Source: Pachypanchax playfairii (Eukaryota; Chordata; Actinopteri; Cyprinodontiformes; Aplocheilidae). Taken from it: a stretch of DNA of 64,000 bases. The notes under the pieces were generated by a model, which saw only the letters and a program-made list of their open reading frames with translations, was not told the DNA's origin and did not search any database. Location: assembly GCA_006937955.1 (NCBI GenBank), contig SSNP01000066.1, forward strand, positions 2,185,273-2,249,272. The letters run 5' to 3'. The position numbers and the translations under genes are program-made. Position 1 is the stretch's first letter; each line of letters begins with the position of its first letter. Positions 22,680-35,300 of the stretch are shown here, piece after piece.

Positions 22680-23334
22680 TGTCACGTTTCTAATAAGGGA
22701 GGTGTAGTGCTGGACCCAAGTGCAGGCAGGAGACGGAAATGATGAACACAAAGGTTTAATAATAAAGAAAAAAAACAACTTACATGGTTGGGGGTGAAGT
22801 GTAGGACCAGATGAAATAAAGAAGATAATCCAAACTGAAAATAATCCATAAAACGAGACCGGAGAGAAACGAGAACTAACAAGGTGAAGAGGGGCTGAGG
22901 CAGATACATAGACTAGGCAGACAGAGAGCTAAGACAGGGACTGAGGACAAGGAACTAGATAGGGACTAAAGACAAGGACTTAAACGAACCGACCCTGACT
23001 AACTAACACACGGGACTTAAATACAAAACCAAACTGATAACAAACTCAAAACATCTGCTGACATGGAGAGAAACAAACACAGGAAGTGATCACAGAAACA
23101 AGAAACATCTGAACGGAAAAACACTAGACTGAAGAGACAAGCTGACAAGATACTGAATGACACATGAGGAGAACAGGAAGTACAGACATAACCAAAATAA
23201 AAGCAAAACAGGAAACTACATGACAAAGGAAAATAAAAGCCTAAGACACCGAATGAAAACACAAGAAAAAACAACTAATGAAAAACCCCAAAGTACAGAA
23301 CATAATAAAACAATCAAACCCCCAAGTCCTGACA
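22680..23334 (-). mobile_element. Solo LTR with 5-bp target duplication
   Basis: On the minus strand the 655-bp unit begins TGTCAGGACTTGGGG, carries a TTTAAGTCC/TATTTAAG promoter-like block and a TTATTATTAAACC polyadenylation region, and ends AAACGTGACA. CCACA occurs on both sides (22675-22679 and 23335-23339), a perfect 5-bp target duplication. No internal retroviral sequence is present, so the element was lost by LTR-LTR recombination. The sequence style is that of fish gypsy LTRs. Confidence 0.88.
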
Positions 23335-23339
23335 CCACA

Positions 23340-25692
23340 TTTATTTGTATACATTAAAGAATGGTGTAAAAGCTTTGTTTTTGTACATAAGCACCTTGCA
23401 AAAAATCTTTATCATTTTTTAAATACTGTACAACAACTTTTTTTTATCTGCCTGTCATTGTGTCCAACTGTATCTTTAACGTAGTCACAAAACTAACCAA
23501 ACTAAAAATCCCGTAAGGAACCAAGCTGCTATTGACTTTTTACTTGCTTAAATCTGCTGCACTTTCAGCTCCATTATAAGGTTTGATTCTGGCTAACAGT
23601 AACATGAGATGTATAGAAAGCACTTTTACATTGCTGCACAATTCATTCGTAATAGCTGCATGAATCAACAGTCACTTTAGACCGGTAAGGCTGTTGTGGA
23701 GTAATATAGCATGGCTAACACTGGCCCCTCTTAGTGCTGCAGTGAGAGCAGGTGATTTGTAGCTTGGGGAGACTAATGAAGTGGTCGCTCTGCCACCTTG
23801 CTTCTTTTGCAAGATCAATTCAGCATCAGGGTTTGTACGGCAGCTTGTGCTTTATGAATGATGGAAACCTCCTCAGGCCATCCATATACCTGAATTCTCA
23901 GCATCACCATGCACTCACTTGTCCCCCCCAGCCCCCCACCCTTAGTCCACTGTGCTCCAGGAGGCAGAGATTCAGCAATCTTTCTTGTTTGGGGAAAAAT
24001 ACATGACTGTTGGCCTCTTCAAATCGCCAGCTTTTGGCAAGTACTTAGGAGCAAAAATCAACTGTAGTATATGCTCTTGCAGGACTTGACTTTGTGGTTG
24101 ATAAGAAAAAAAAAATACCAACAGCATGTGTTGAGCAGAACTGCACACGCTAATCCTCTCATCTTACTTTTGTATGTGCGTGTGTGTGTGTGTTTGTCCT
24201 ATACTCACTACTACTAAACCAACTACTAAAGTTGCCAGTATTAGTGCAAATGATCTGATCCAATCAATATGAGGCTCTCTGGTGTGATTTGGCCATGAAG
24301 GCATCCTCTTTGATAAAGAAAAAAAAATGTTCAAGTGGTCAGTAAAAAGCAGAGCTTTCAGACTGTTAATGCATAATGCGATAGATGTTTTAGTCAGTGA
24401 ATGATTATGAAAATGAGCTAAAGCGATGAACAAGGAAGCCAGTCGTTCTCCCCCTCACTGGCCTTTGATCTCATCCCGTCTGGCTTTTAAAGCATCTGCT
24501 TCTGTAATGAGGGAGAGTTTACAATAGCGGATGCAGATTCAGGAAATAAATTCAAAAGTTAATGGTGTATTCATCCCCATGATTAAGAGCCTTGTCTTGT
24601 TTAGGATGACATTGTTGGTCTGCATCATAAAACAGATTGTGTGGAAATATATAAATAAGAACTTATAAGTTACAACAATTACCACAAAATACCCATGAGT
24701 ATTTTTTCAGGTTCATATATTTTCGAGCTAGGTGCTTCTATTGTGACGGTGAAAGGGCTCATCCCAGAATCAGCATGTGTCAGTCTGAAAAATCTCTTAA
24801 CAGTGTTTTCATATTCCCATTTGACAGCGTAGTTCATTTAAGGGTGTCTGTGGAACTTGGAGAACAGTTTGTCAAATATAAAAATGGGATTTACTGAGGG
24901 CTCAAGCTGAGAGGTTGAAAGGGCAACACAAAGTAGTGATGAATACCAGCAAGAGATTTCTGGAAGCTGTGAAGTTTTAAGTCTTTCTCTTTTGTTTCTC
25001 ACGTAAATTAGAACATGTAGGGGAAAGGTTGGGATGGAAAAAAAACCAAAACAGTTGTAATCAAGTGAGAATAAAACTCACGGGAGATAGAAAAAAGAAA
25101 AAAAACAGGAAGAGGAGAGTGAAAGGAAAATGTATGTATTTAAAGGGATAGTGCAACTTGTTGATATTTGGTCAACTACATGGTTAGTGTCCACTATCGG
25201 CCCTGCAAGAGAATTCCCAGGAAACTGAAAGGTAGTTAAAAAAATAAACATGAAAAGTATGTTTGTTAAAGGCCTGTTTCAGCATTTTAATTCGTACCAA
25301 CTCAAAACTTACAATCCTGAAACTACTAATTTCCTAGCACATTGTTTTGGACTCTGTATGTTTAGAAAAATATATTTTATTAAGTGAACAGATTAGCTTT
25401 ACAATGAAATTGTATGCCACGTTTATGGCTAATTGTCTTTAAAATGCTTTGTTGTCTTTTATCTTTTCTATACTTTGATTTCAAATCATGCTGCTTCAAC
25501 TGCACCTCAGAGGAATGCATGTCAAAGCACATGTTATTTTCTGCAGTGCTGTTGCCTTCAAAGTCTTATCTACAGTTTTCATTAAATTCAGATACAGATA
25601 AAGTACTTATCTGTACTTCATGTAATGTTATTAAATTTTTACCAAAAATGTATAGTAATAAGGAGGAGAAGAACACGAAGAATGGTTATCAC
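23340..25692. other. Intergenic, repeat-poor in places
   Basis: No gene is recognised. The blocks 23690-23930 and 24440-24560 are free of obvious repeats and of balanced composition, and could be conserved non-coding DNA. A short (GT)n lies at 24176-24192. Confidence 0.4.
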
Positions 25693-26173
25693 CAGTGTTG
25701 GGTATAGTTACTTTGGAAAGTAGTTAATTAGGTTACAACATTACCATCAATTAAAAGTAATCAGTTACGTTACAGCGTTTCATAAAAGTAACGTGTTAGA
25801 GTACTTATACATTACCAGAAATTAAAAGCCAATGTGCAGTGCCTCTCAGACACACATCATTTAAATGCACTGAGAAGTCATCAGTCATCTAACTAAATTA
25901 ACTTTGCAATAACTTGAAAGACGGTTAGCAATAGGTTATTCCACATAGTGTTTTATTAATTATTATTGTGTACTTCAACAAGTACACTTGAAAAGCTGTA
26001 CTATCTGCCACCTTGCCGTTTGGACAAACACACACACACACACAAGGTCAGGAGCAGGGCACAGACGTTTTGTAACACATAAGTACCCTAACGCGTTACT
26101 TTTATAAATAGGTAACACTGTAACATAAGTGATTACTTTTAATTGATGGAAATGTTGTAACTTAATTAACTAC
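25693..26173. mobile_element. Fold-back MITE with long inverted arms
   Basis: The left arm (about 25719-25830: TAGTTAATTAGGTTACAAC, then TCAATTAAAAGTAATCA and AAAAGTAACG) is mirrored by the right arm (about 26060-26173). The left terminus begins CAGTGTTGGGTA, the usual start of a common fish element of this kind; the right terminus has lost that piece. A (CA)n tract sits in the loop. It adjoins the dead Tc1 copy and may have truncated it. Confidence 0.75.
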
Positions 26174-26186
26174 ATTCTGATCAACC

Positions 26187-27090
26187 TGTACTGGAATGAT
26201 GGGAAGAAGAAAGTATGGAGAAGGTTTGGAACGGCTCATGATCTAAAGCACACCACATTTTCTGTAAAACATGGTGGAGACAGTGTGATGGTGTGGGCAT
26301 GTCTGGCTTTCTCTGGCACTGGGTCACCAGTGTTTATTTATGACGTGACAGTGAACAGAATCAGGTGGATGAATTCTGAAATGTATCGGGATCTAAATTC
26401 TGCTCAGATTCAGCCAAATGCAGCAAAGCTGATTGGACAGCACTTCAAAGCACAGATGGACAATGACCCAAAACATACACTCTCAGAAATAGAGGTACGG
26501 GACAAGAATATTGTTGTACCTATAGGTTGGTTTTAGACTTCCAAAAGTGGCCTAATTTTACCGTTTTACTGGAACAACTTCATAAGGTATAAAAATTGAC
26601 CTGGACTAAAGGGTACAGGAATGTCTCTCAAAAAGGAACACCCAGCAACAAGATGGGTACAAACTCTTGTTGCTGGGGGTGTACCCTGTAGTCCAGGTCA
26701 ATTTTTGTACCTTATGAAGTTGTTCCAGTAACACAGTAAATTTAGGCCACTTTTTGAAGTCTAAAACCAACATTTAAAACATAACATTAAAAGTGATGGA
26801 TGAAACTTGATAAATAGGTACAAAAATGTTCTTGTCTCGTACCTCTATTTCTGAGAGTGTACTGCAAAAGCAACTCAGGAGTTTCTTACGACAAAGAAGT
26901 GATTTCACTTACTTAAGACAAAACTTAAGGTAGAAAGACCCACAAACAAGCAACAGCTGAAGACAGGTGCAGTAAAGGCCTGACAAAGCATCACAAAGGA
27001 GGAAACCCAGAATCTAGTGATGTCCATGGGTTCCAGACTTCAGACAGTCATTGTCTGCAAAGGATTCTCAACAAAGTATTAAAAATGAAC
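26187..27090 (+). pseudogene. Tc1-like transposase remnant
   Basis: The recognisable blocks are WNDGKKKVWRRFGTAHDLKHT, then GGDSVMVWACLAFSGTG and the catalytic-region block MDNDPKHT, interrupted at 26476 by a MITE. After the MITE come AKATQEFLRQ and, with stops, the C-terminal region (about 26860-27085). The N-terminal DNA-binding part is missing. It is non-functional. Confidence 0.85.
26478..26859. mobile_element. 382-bp palindromic Tc1/mariner-type MITE
   Basis: The two ends, CACTCTCAGAAATAGAGGTACG and its inverse, form inverted repeats (first 20 bases shown by CACTCTCAGAAATAGAGGTA). The pairing continues inward through GACCTGGACT/AGTCCAGGTC, so nearly the whole unit can fold back on itself. 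TA lies on both sides (26476-26477 and 26860-26861). The host Tc1 reads through exactly if the unit and one TA are taken away, which proves the insertion. Confidence 0.9.
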
Positions 27091-27141
27091 ATTTTACTTA
27101 TGGTAATGTTTATTTGTCCAATTACTTTTGAGCCCCAGAAA

Positions 27142-27265
27142 CAGTGGCAGCTGGCCAATAGAGGGCGCTAGGGTGCCACCCTCCCTATCAAAAACATGAT
27201 GATTTATTTATTTTTAATTACATGTATTTACAGTTAAAAAACAATCATATGTATATGTATATTCA
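27142..27265 (+). mobile_element. hAT-like terminal fragment
   Basis: CAGTGGCAGCTGGCCAATAG at the left edge is like the left terminus of fish hAT elements (CAGTGGCGGCTGG). Tc1-derived sequence resumes by about 27265 (AAATCTGCACTTTAACTGC). No transposase is present and the right border is approximate. Confidence 0.55.
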
Positions 27266-28539
27266 ATCCAGAAAATCTGCACTTTAACTGCATCTCAATT
27301 GTTTCGTTTTAGATCCAATGTGGTGACATGCAGAGCGCAAATCATGAAAATTGTGTTACTGTCCAAATATTTCTGAGCCTAACTGTAGATAGTGTATGCA
27401 CATGTGCACATGCATGTGTGCGATTGTACACTCTGAAAAACAGGTTCCTCCTAAATGATTAGGGTTAAGACTGACTGAGGAGACACGGTATCTTTGTATC
27501 AAACTCAGCTATAGCAACAGTGCTGAAGTGCTCTGCTTATTTCCTGCGTTTTACTGGCTTTTTCCTCTATATATTATTCAAGTTCAAGTAATTAATTCAG
27601 GATATCAAATCAAGATGTAGCAAATCAATCAAGAGCCTTTTTCTGTCTGCCTTTCATTACTAAGATCCTCCAGTCCTTGCTCAGCCAGCAGCGGAGCTGG
27701 CCTGGACTTCTATAAAGACAGACTGAAACACTTACGTGGCATCCCGTTGGCTGGAGAAGATGACTGCCTTGCTTCTCATGGCCATGTTGAAGTACTTAGG
27801 CTGCATCCGATTGGGTGGTTGGAATCATTTTTGTTTAGTGCTGATGTAAAAGTGAACCACATGGCAGGATGAGATCTAATGGTCTAGTCTGATAATGACG
27901 TTGCTCAGGTTTTGTACATCATTTTGTTTTGTTTTATGTTTTCAAAAAGAATTTTCACAAATCAGTGGTAATTTTCTACAGAAGATGATCACATCGGAGA
28001 GCCAGAACATTCAAATTCCTTCAGAACATACCATCCTCCTTTGGCTTTTCCAAAAAATACATATCAACATATTTCACAGTGACTTGAGCATTTCAAGATT
28101 ATATACATGAATTTTAATGGATATGAAATACTTAAATATAAGAAAGAAGCTTGTAGCCAGAGAAGGAATTAAAAGATAGTACCTTAATAAAAGAAACAAT
28201 TACCAGTCAACATTAATTTAAAGATAATACTGTTGACATCATATCCTTTCCCTTTCCTATAAGAGCGACCACCAAATTCCCCAACTCTGTATCTGTTCAG
28301 CTTTCTAAGAATCCAACATCCTGATCAAATGACACAAAGGGTTAGTATAATCTCATCTCCTTTTAGGCAGATCATGAGGCAGACACAATAATGTGGTGAA
28401 AAAGTATCAGTCAAAGAGCAGTGAATGTGAGAGATGCTGCTGGTGGACAGATAATGAGTTGAGTGTGAGGGCACTTTTGTGTTTGTGTGTGTGGAGTGTT
28501 GGGGGAAATTTATTGAAGGAAATGTATCTATATTCTCAT

Positions 28540-28700
28540 AGAGCCACTGTGAAGCGGAGATCTCCATCGGGGTGATAATTTGCGGTTGTTAAAGTGACAC
28601 ACTGTTGGTAGGCTGTTTGAGACGAGGAATGTGGGGGCCAGACCTGACAATTAGAGCTCTGTATATCACTCTGACTCTCAGAGGAGGGATGGCAGAGAGA
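28540..28700. promoter_or_regulatory. Candidate conserved non-coding element
   Basis: A repeat-free block of balanced composition contains ACAATTAGAG (homeodomain core) and TTGCGGTTG (Runx-like core). Regulatory use is inferred only from composition and its place in a gene desert upstream of a developmental gene. Confidence 0.25.
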
Positions 28701-30289
28701 GGGGCAGTGGAGGTCAAGCACATATATACACTCAGGAACTCACGCTTCCAAACACAGGTATCCAAGGTTGTGAACACACTACTTTAAAGGATGAAGTCAA
28801 AACATTCTGAGCTGTACGTTCTCCAACAAATACAACATATAGAAAATGTCCAGTTCTCAGTTCTCAGAAACAGAAAAGCAACAAACACTTCACAGGTTAA
28901 AAAAATGGTTTTGATTTTCACAGAATTAGTGACAAAATGTCACTGACAGCAGGGAAGTTTTACATGTACATTTGTAAATCTGCATCAGGATAATCTGAAT
29001 GACATTTTACATCCATTAACCATCAGTTTGACACAGCTTCACAGTAATATAATGTAATTGGACCACAGAGAGATGAATGGATTGTGCTGTACATAATAAA
29101 CAGTCTAGGTAAAAATCTATTTCCATTTTCTCGTGTACAGTCACAGATGCACACACATACTTAATATACTCACTTTATTTTCTAATTGAGCCTTATGGGT
29201 GCGTCATCAGACAGTCCAGGTGAAGAAAGGGAAAAAAAGATGAGTCAATATGTGTCTGTGATATGGGGTTGAATAATTGTTATAATTAATGACCTGTGGG
29301 TATTAACTAGGACCATCTGATGAACCTCGGAGGCTTATTTTGCAACCGCATCTATCTACTACTGAGACAAGTCTTCATGTTCTCAAACTATCACATTAAA
29401 AGCTCCCAAAATCTCCGTTGTAGAATAATATGTATTTAAATACATAGATATGCATTGCTCCTGTGTGCTTTCCACTCTCCTTTCTGATACACACACCAGC
29501 ATGTCCAAAGAGTCTGAACTTATTTCATGTAAGAGAGCCGGATCCATTAAATCCCTGTGACCTTTACCACTCTGTCTCCAATGTTACAGTCAAATTCAGC
29601 TCTGTGCAAGTGAACATATGTGCAAAAATGAGTGCGTGAATGATGATTATGCTTTATTCAAGCCGATAGTTAAAAACACAAACACATATGCTGGCATGCA
29701 TGTACAATAGATTCTCCTTTTCTTTTATTTGCAGTAATTGGAAAATAATTCAGGCGACGTCAAGAGAAATCGATAAAGAATTAATGAAAAGTGAGAAGGA
29801 GTCATTAAAGGCAATAAAAAGAGAGGGGTTATGATGAAGATGGCATCATAGGGAGACACAGAGGAGACAGGCGCTGCTACTGCCACCGGTGTGTGTGAGA
29901 CTTTTTATACATCATATAACAGTTTGCTATATTTTTTGTGATCTGCTGTAAAAAAATAAAATAAGCTAAATTAAACCTAAAGAGGTTATTAATTTTCCTG
30001 GCTGTAAATATGTGTATATAGCAGAAATAAACAAACACCACAAACAAACTTGTTTTATTTTCAAACATTTCTAATGTTGGTTTGATAAAAATCTTTCTCA
30101 TTTTAACACATTGTTGTATTTTTTATTTATTTTTTTGATAAGGCTTATATAATGATCCACTATTCTTTATAAGATGAAAGGAACACCCTGTTTTACAATT
30201 TTTACTGTGTGTTCATTGTCACATTCAATCATTTAAAGTGTAATTATGTGACAGTTCCATAGTGAAATATCCACAGTCCCCTCTCAGGA

Positions 30290-30560
30290 TCTGAGCCATC
30301 AAAATCCAACCTTAAGCTTCTTCCCGGTTCTACCACTCATCTGAGTGCCATAAAGCTGCCAGAGGAAACAATACAGCCTCCCGCCTCACCGCTGAGGTTA
30401 ATGGCAAATGGGGCTGTGGCTGCCGGTGATATTGTTGAATAAATGATTATTGATCAGGTAAAGGTTGAGCTAATCATTAGGCTTCATCCATTTTACGGAC
30501 TCTCTGAGTGACCTTTCCGCTCGGCCCTCTTGGATCACCAGGATTTCTCTATGAGATATT
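30290..30560. promoter_or_regulatory. Candidate conserved non-coding element
   Basis: A repeat-free block contains several homeodomain-type cores (GCTAATCATTAGG, AATGATTATTGATC) and a GC-balanced stretch around them. Conservation cannot be tested here. Confidence 0.3.
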
Positions 30561-31410
30561 TTGATCACAGATGGGCACAGGGGAGGAAAGAAAAGCAGGG
30601 AGGAAAATGAGGAAGGAGAGGAAAAGCTGCATCAGAGAGAGAGGGAGCAACGAGGGCAGCGGAGGAGATGAGGACACGAGGGTACTGAATATTGAATAAT
30701 CTGCTCTCCACCAAATCTTTTACATCTTTTTGCTTTGCAGAATTTGTATTTAAAAAAATCGAATTTTTATTGTTTTCATGTGCAATGGAGAAAAATCCTC
30801 TTCATTCAAGATCAATCAAATCCAAATGGCTCAGGTATAATTAGAAACAGATTTGTAAAAAGTTATTTAATAAATTTGCTAAATTCATGTTGCATAATTT
30901 CTCTGCATGTTGCCTAAATTGAGATGACTTTATACAATCGCTCTTAAAACACCCGGTTGTGTAAATTCAAACCTGCATTCAAGTGCAGATTCATCATTTA
31001 TGACCCCCGTAGCTCTTCAGTATGCATTCCTAGGCTGCAGTGTTTTGCTCTCAGTCCAGTGTGTAGGTTAAGTGCTGGATGTGGAGTGAAAACACTGTAT
31101 GTGAAACATCCGCTCTGAACCCTTTACATGGTGACAAGGAAATGCCTCTCTCCTAACAGCTCTATTTATTGAATTGTAGCAAATATTCCTGGCAGCGGGA
31201 CTTTAACTAAACCCAAACCAGAGCTCACATCTGCAGCCAATCACGAGAGAAAACCCTTCTGTTCCTTCTCCATTTCATTTATTCACAAAGCCCAGCACTG
31301 GGAAACAGAATGTTTATTTGAAGTAATGCTTTTCTCTCAACTACTGGATGGCAACACCAGCATTTTGGGCAGCATGCTAAATTTGAATCAGTTGTAGAGA
31401 ATGAATGTAC

Positions 31411-31598
<188 letters not shown>

Positions 31599-31738
31599 AA
31601 ATTACAAATGACATCACACACTTGACATTCAGTCTTTGCTTTTATTTATTGTTCCTTCTTTCAAATACAAAACATGATCATTTAATAATTCTCATTATTT
31701 TGGGGGATTGGAAGGATATACGATTGTTAAGTGATTAA

Positions 31739-32308
31739 AGAAGCCCTTCCATTAAAAACAGTTTTTCTGAGGTTTATGTTGAATATTTTAGCTCCACAGG
31801 TGTTCTTACCTTCATAGTGGGTGTGAAAACAGGTCAATAACTTCTCTTTCAGTTTTAATCTCTCAAACTACGCAGGTGGTGATAAAACCCGAGTCCGAAC
31901 GGCCGATATCTGTTTCATTACAACTCCTTTGTTCGTTAGTATTCGTGAACTCCCACAGTTGAAACCACGCCTAGCATGCTGCTGCTAAAAGCTGTTAGCA
32001 TAAGACGTAACAAACCGGATGAGAAAACGTGTACCATGCTGTTGCGCAGCGGGGCAGGAAACAGTAAGCCTTGCTCTCGGGCTAGTTTGTTAGCCAATCT
32101 GAGTCCAGCAAATTTGAATAATGAATATTAATGAGTTGCAGCCTGAAGCCTGACGAACCAGCAGAACCAGACGGATTTTGAAGCAGAGAGATTGAAAAAT
32201 CTGTTAATCAGTGTTTCTTAATGTTTTTTAGATATGAAATGTTTCATATTACTGATTAAGGCTTAAGAAATAACCACAAAGTCCTGAAATGTGTGTGAAA
32301 TGGCCTCT
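31739..32308 (+). mobile_element. TTAA-flanked repeat family, copy 2 (full length)
   Basis: The 570-bp unit begins AGAAGCCCTTCCATT and ends AATGGCCTCT, with TTAA on each side (31735-31738 and 32309-32312). The same unit recurs at 61742-62305 in the same orientation and at 14105-14474 inverted. Ends of the form AG...CT at a TTAA target match Kolobok-type (or, less well, piggyBac-type) non-autonomous elements. No open frame of note lies inside. Confidence 0.87.
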
Positions 32309-32312
32309 TTAA

Positions 32313-35300
32313 ATAAATATTTACATTTAGATATAATAATGTACACAGTAAAATCTGTAAGGGCCTACACACTCAAACACACACACACTAACATACACAT
32401 ACCTTAAATAAGACGTTGCTGATCCAAGAAACTGTTGAGTTAGAAAATCAAACAGAAATCAGAGGATAAATAAATGTATTTATTTTTTGTTCATAATTGG
32501 TGTTAAATTAAAAAGTGTCCCAAAGCTGATCAGGGATTTAGATTTTAATTGATGTATTGTTAAAGATGAGATAATTTACGTTTGAATTAATTTGTGTGGT
32601 CTTTCATTAGAAATGTAAAATGTAGACACAGCTACATTTGATTTGGAAAAAAAAAATACATTGATAAAATTTTAAAAGCACACAAAATTTTTTTAGTTAT
32701 TTAACACAAATGATTTAAATTACCTCCTTTTTTTCCTCACTGGATTTTGGTTACACTTTTCGTTGGCTCATGTCATTCACAGTCTGGTATGTATAAGGTG
32801 ATTATTATTTAATTGTTAATGCTAGTGGGTTTAATAAGTACAACTTCTTTAAAAAGTTGTTATGTTCCATTTTAGGGGTTTGCAAGATCAACACTGCAGA
32901 AGGATTTTCTTGTTTGCATTGTTTTCATCAATTTATTAGTGCTGATGTTGATCCCAGCAGTCCCAGGAGCTGGAGTACGTCAGGAACATGCCACTGTTCC
33001 AAACAAACACATACTCATACAAAGATTAATTTAGATTCCTCACTGAACGTAACATGCAGGTTTTTATAAAGAGCTTTTAATTGGAACCATGGCCAAGTAA
33101 GGTTCATTTACAAGGTTAAAAAACAATCAAAACACTAAAACATCTGTTGTATTAACAACAATGTCAAAAAGAAAAATAACCTTTACAGGAAAACATGAAT
33201 TTAAAATATTTTTTACTTGTGTTCCCACATGGAAAAACATGATCACATAAGCATTTTGAAAATTTTTCAAATTCACACAGGAATCATGCAAAGAAAAATT
33301 TTTCACATGTAAAAACCTGTGAGTTTCCTCATATGAAGTGAATTTATCTTTGTTCATTTAAAACAAGTTTTCATTTATACATGTTGATTTATATACATGA
33401 AGATCGCATGTTTTTTTTAAAGAGAATAGATGAAGATAAACTCAAATTATCATCCACAAAAAAACTCAAAAGGTATAATGTATACCAACTTCTGCTGTAT
33501 GAATAGGATTAGAATTCTTTTGATCTTTGAGACTCAATGAGTTTTGCAGATATGTTCATTGTGCTAGTTTAGTCATTTCCTTCATATTTTGTTCTTTATT
33601 TGAAACACTGAAGGGATTACCACTTAGTATTTGGTTTCAATAGAACTATGTTAAATACACCCTCTCATTCATGTTCCCATTTCTTTAACCCCTCAGTACA
33701 TCTGAGGTACCTGTCCATCACAGACAGAGGTCAGCAGTTTTTATTGCAGTGTTGATTATGGCTGTACACAAACGGAAAGGGTCCTGGAGCGGCTGCTGGA
33801 TGCAGCCCCCCCCAACACACACACACACAGCATGGTAGATACACCAGCAGTGTGGTTCTAACTGCTGCAGTCTGTAGCGTTTGTTAATACAAGAGTTAAA
33901 AATAAATAAATATGTCCCTTAACCTTTTAAGTGCCAAATCATGAAAATGCATTAAAAAGCATGTTTTTCTTTTTTAAATTAATTTTGGGCAATAGGGAGT
34001 GTTATGTAATGTAAGGGAAAAAAATCAATATTTACTACAACACTACTATCACTAACGATAATAATAATTCTATACATTATGTACTTACTTAAAGCCTTGC
34101 ATGGTCATAGGAGTTTGGTGTCTGTCTCTAGTTACACCCTGGTGAGGTTAACAACCCAACACAGGTCCACGTGAAAAACAACTTAACATGCAAACTGCAT
34201 GTAGTACGGTGGGGTCAGTATTTGGGCTACAAAGACTCAGGAAAAGTCATATTACAAAGTCATAAAGTTGTTGTTATTTATGTTTTGGATTAACCGAACA
34301 AGTGCAATACTGATCATACTCACATATACTGAGACTTATACTCGAGCAGATTATGTTTTTAATTTTTTAGTCTGTAGATAAAAGCTAGTTAAGCAGAGAT
34401 TTTTTTCCAATTCGTGCTCATCATAATAATACTGTCACTTTCTGTCCCTCATGTCTTTTGTTCTTTTCTTGCAATAGTTTTCCCCTTATTCTTTTTACCT
34501 CTTCATACCCTGCAATATATTTTTTTAAATATTTCATTTGGTTGTCTTGCAGCCTCTGCAGCTTGCTAAGTGTCATCTAGATTCCGAGGCCCGACATTAA
34601 AGCGGAGCACGGAAGTCATTTTTAAAGGCATGTGTGTTAGAAAGGGAGACATGGAAAGTAAAAAGGACTGGAGTGGAATGAGAAGCAGTAGTAGCTTGTC
34701 CAGAGTCTGAGATGTTGGGTAGTGATAAGAAGTGAAAAGGTGGAGAAGACAGAGGAGTGATAACTAATGTACTTCCTATGTACTTCCTCTTCTGCCCCAT
34801 CAACCCCTCCCGCTACCAAAAGACTGTTTCCCCCCTTTAGATATCGCTGATGTGTGATGATTTGTGTGTAGAGATGTGTGTGAATCTGGAGTAATCTGAT
34901 GGAAGATGGTCCACATGAAAGTCAAAATGTACATTTATGAGTCTTTCACACAAAGTGAAGGCTGATGTGGAGGGATATGTGCACGAGTGTGGTGGGTGGG
35001 CTAACTGATGGGTACTAATGGGTGAAACGTCGGCCTAACAGGAAGTGATGTGCCTCATCTGGTCTCACAGTGGTTTTTTGTTTTTTTAATTTGCCAATTA
35101 CCCGGCACCATGTTGGTTCTGTTGGATGTCCAGTGTGAATCAATGAATAATCTTGCAAATCTTTACACCAACCTAGAAAAACACAAAAGAAAGAGTAGAA
35201 AAATGAGGATGAGACGCCAAACTACCAATCAAAGTTGTCTGATAACCTCTGTGACTCGTTGGACTTTAGATCGAAACAACAAAAACACAATGACAAACAT

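Larger units (their letters stand above)
26187..27387 (+). mobile_element. Tc1-like element, dead, with two insertions
   Basis: A Tc1 transposase remnant runs from about 26187 and the element ends in the right terminal repeat TCCAAATATTTCTGAGCCT...CTGTA at 27362-27387. The left terminal repeat is absent. A palindromic MITE (26478-26859) and a hAT-like fragment (about 27142-27265) are nested inside it; the Tc1 sequence is continuous on either side of each. Confidence 0.85.
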
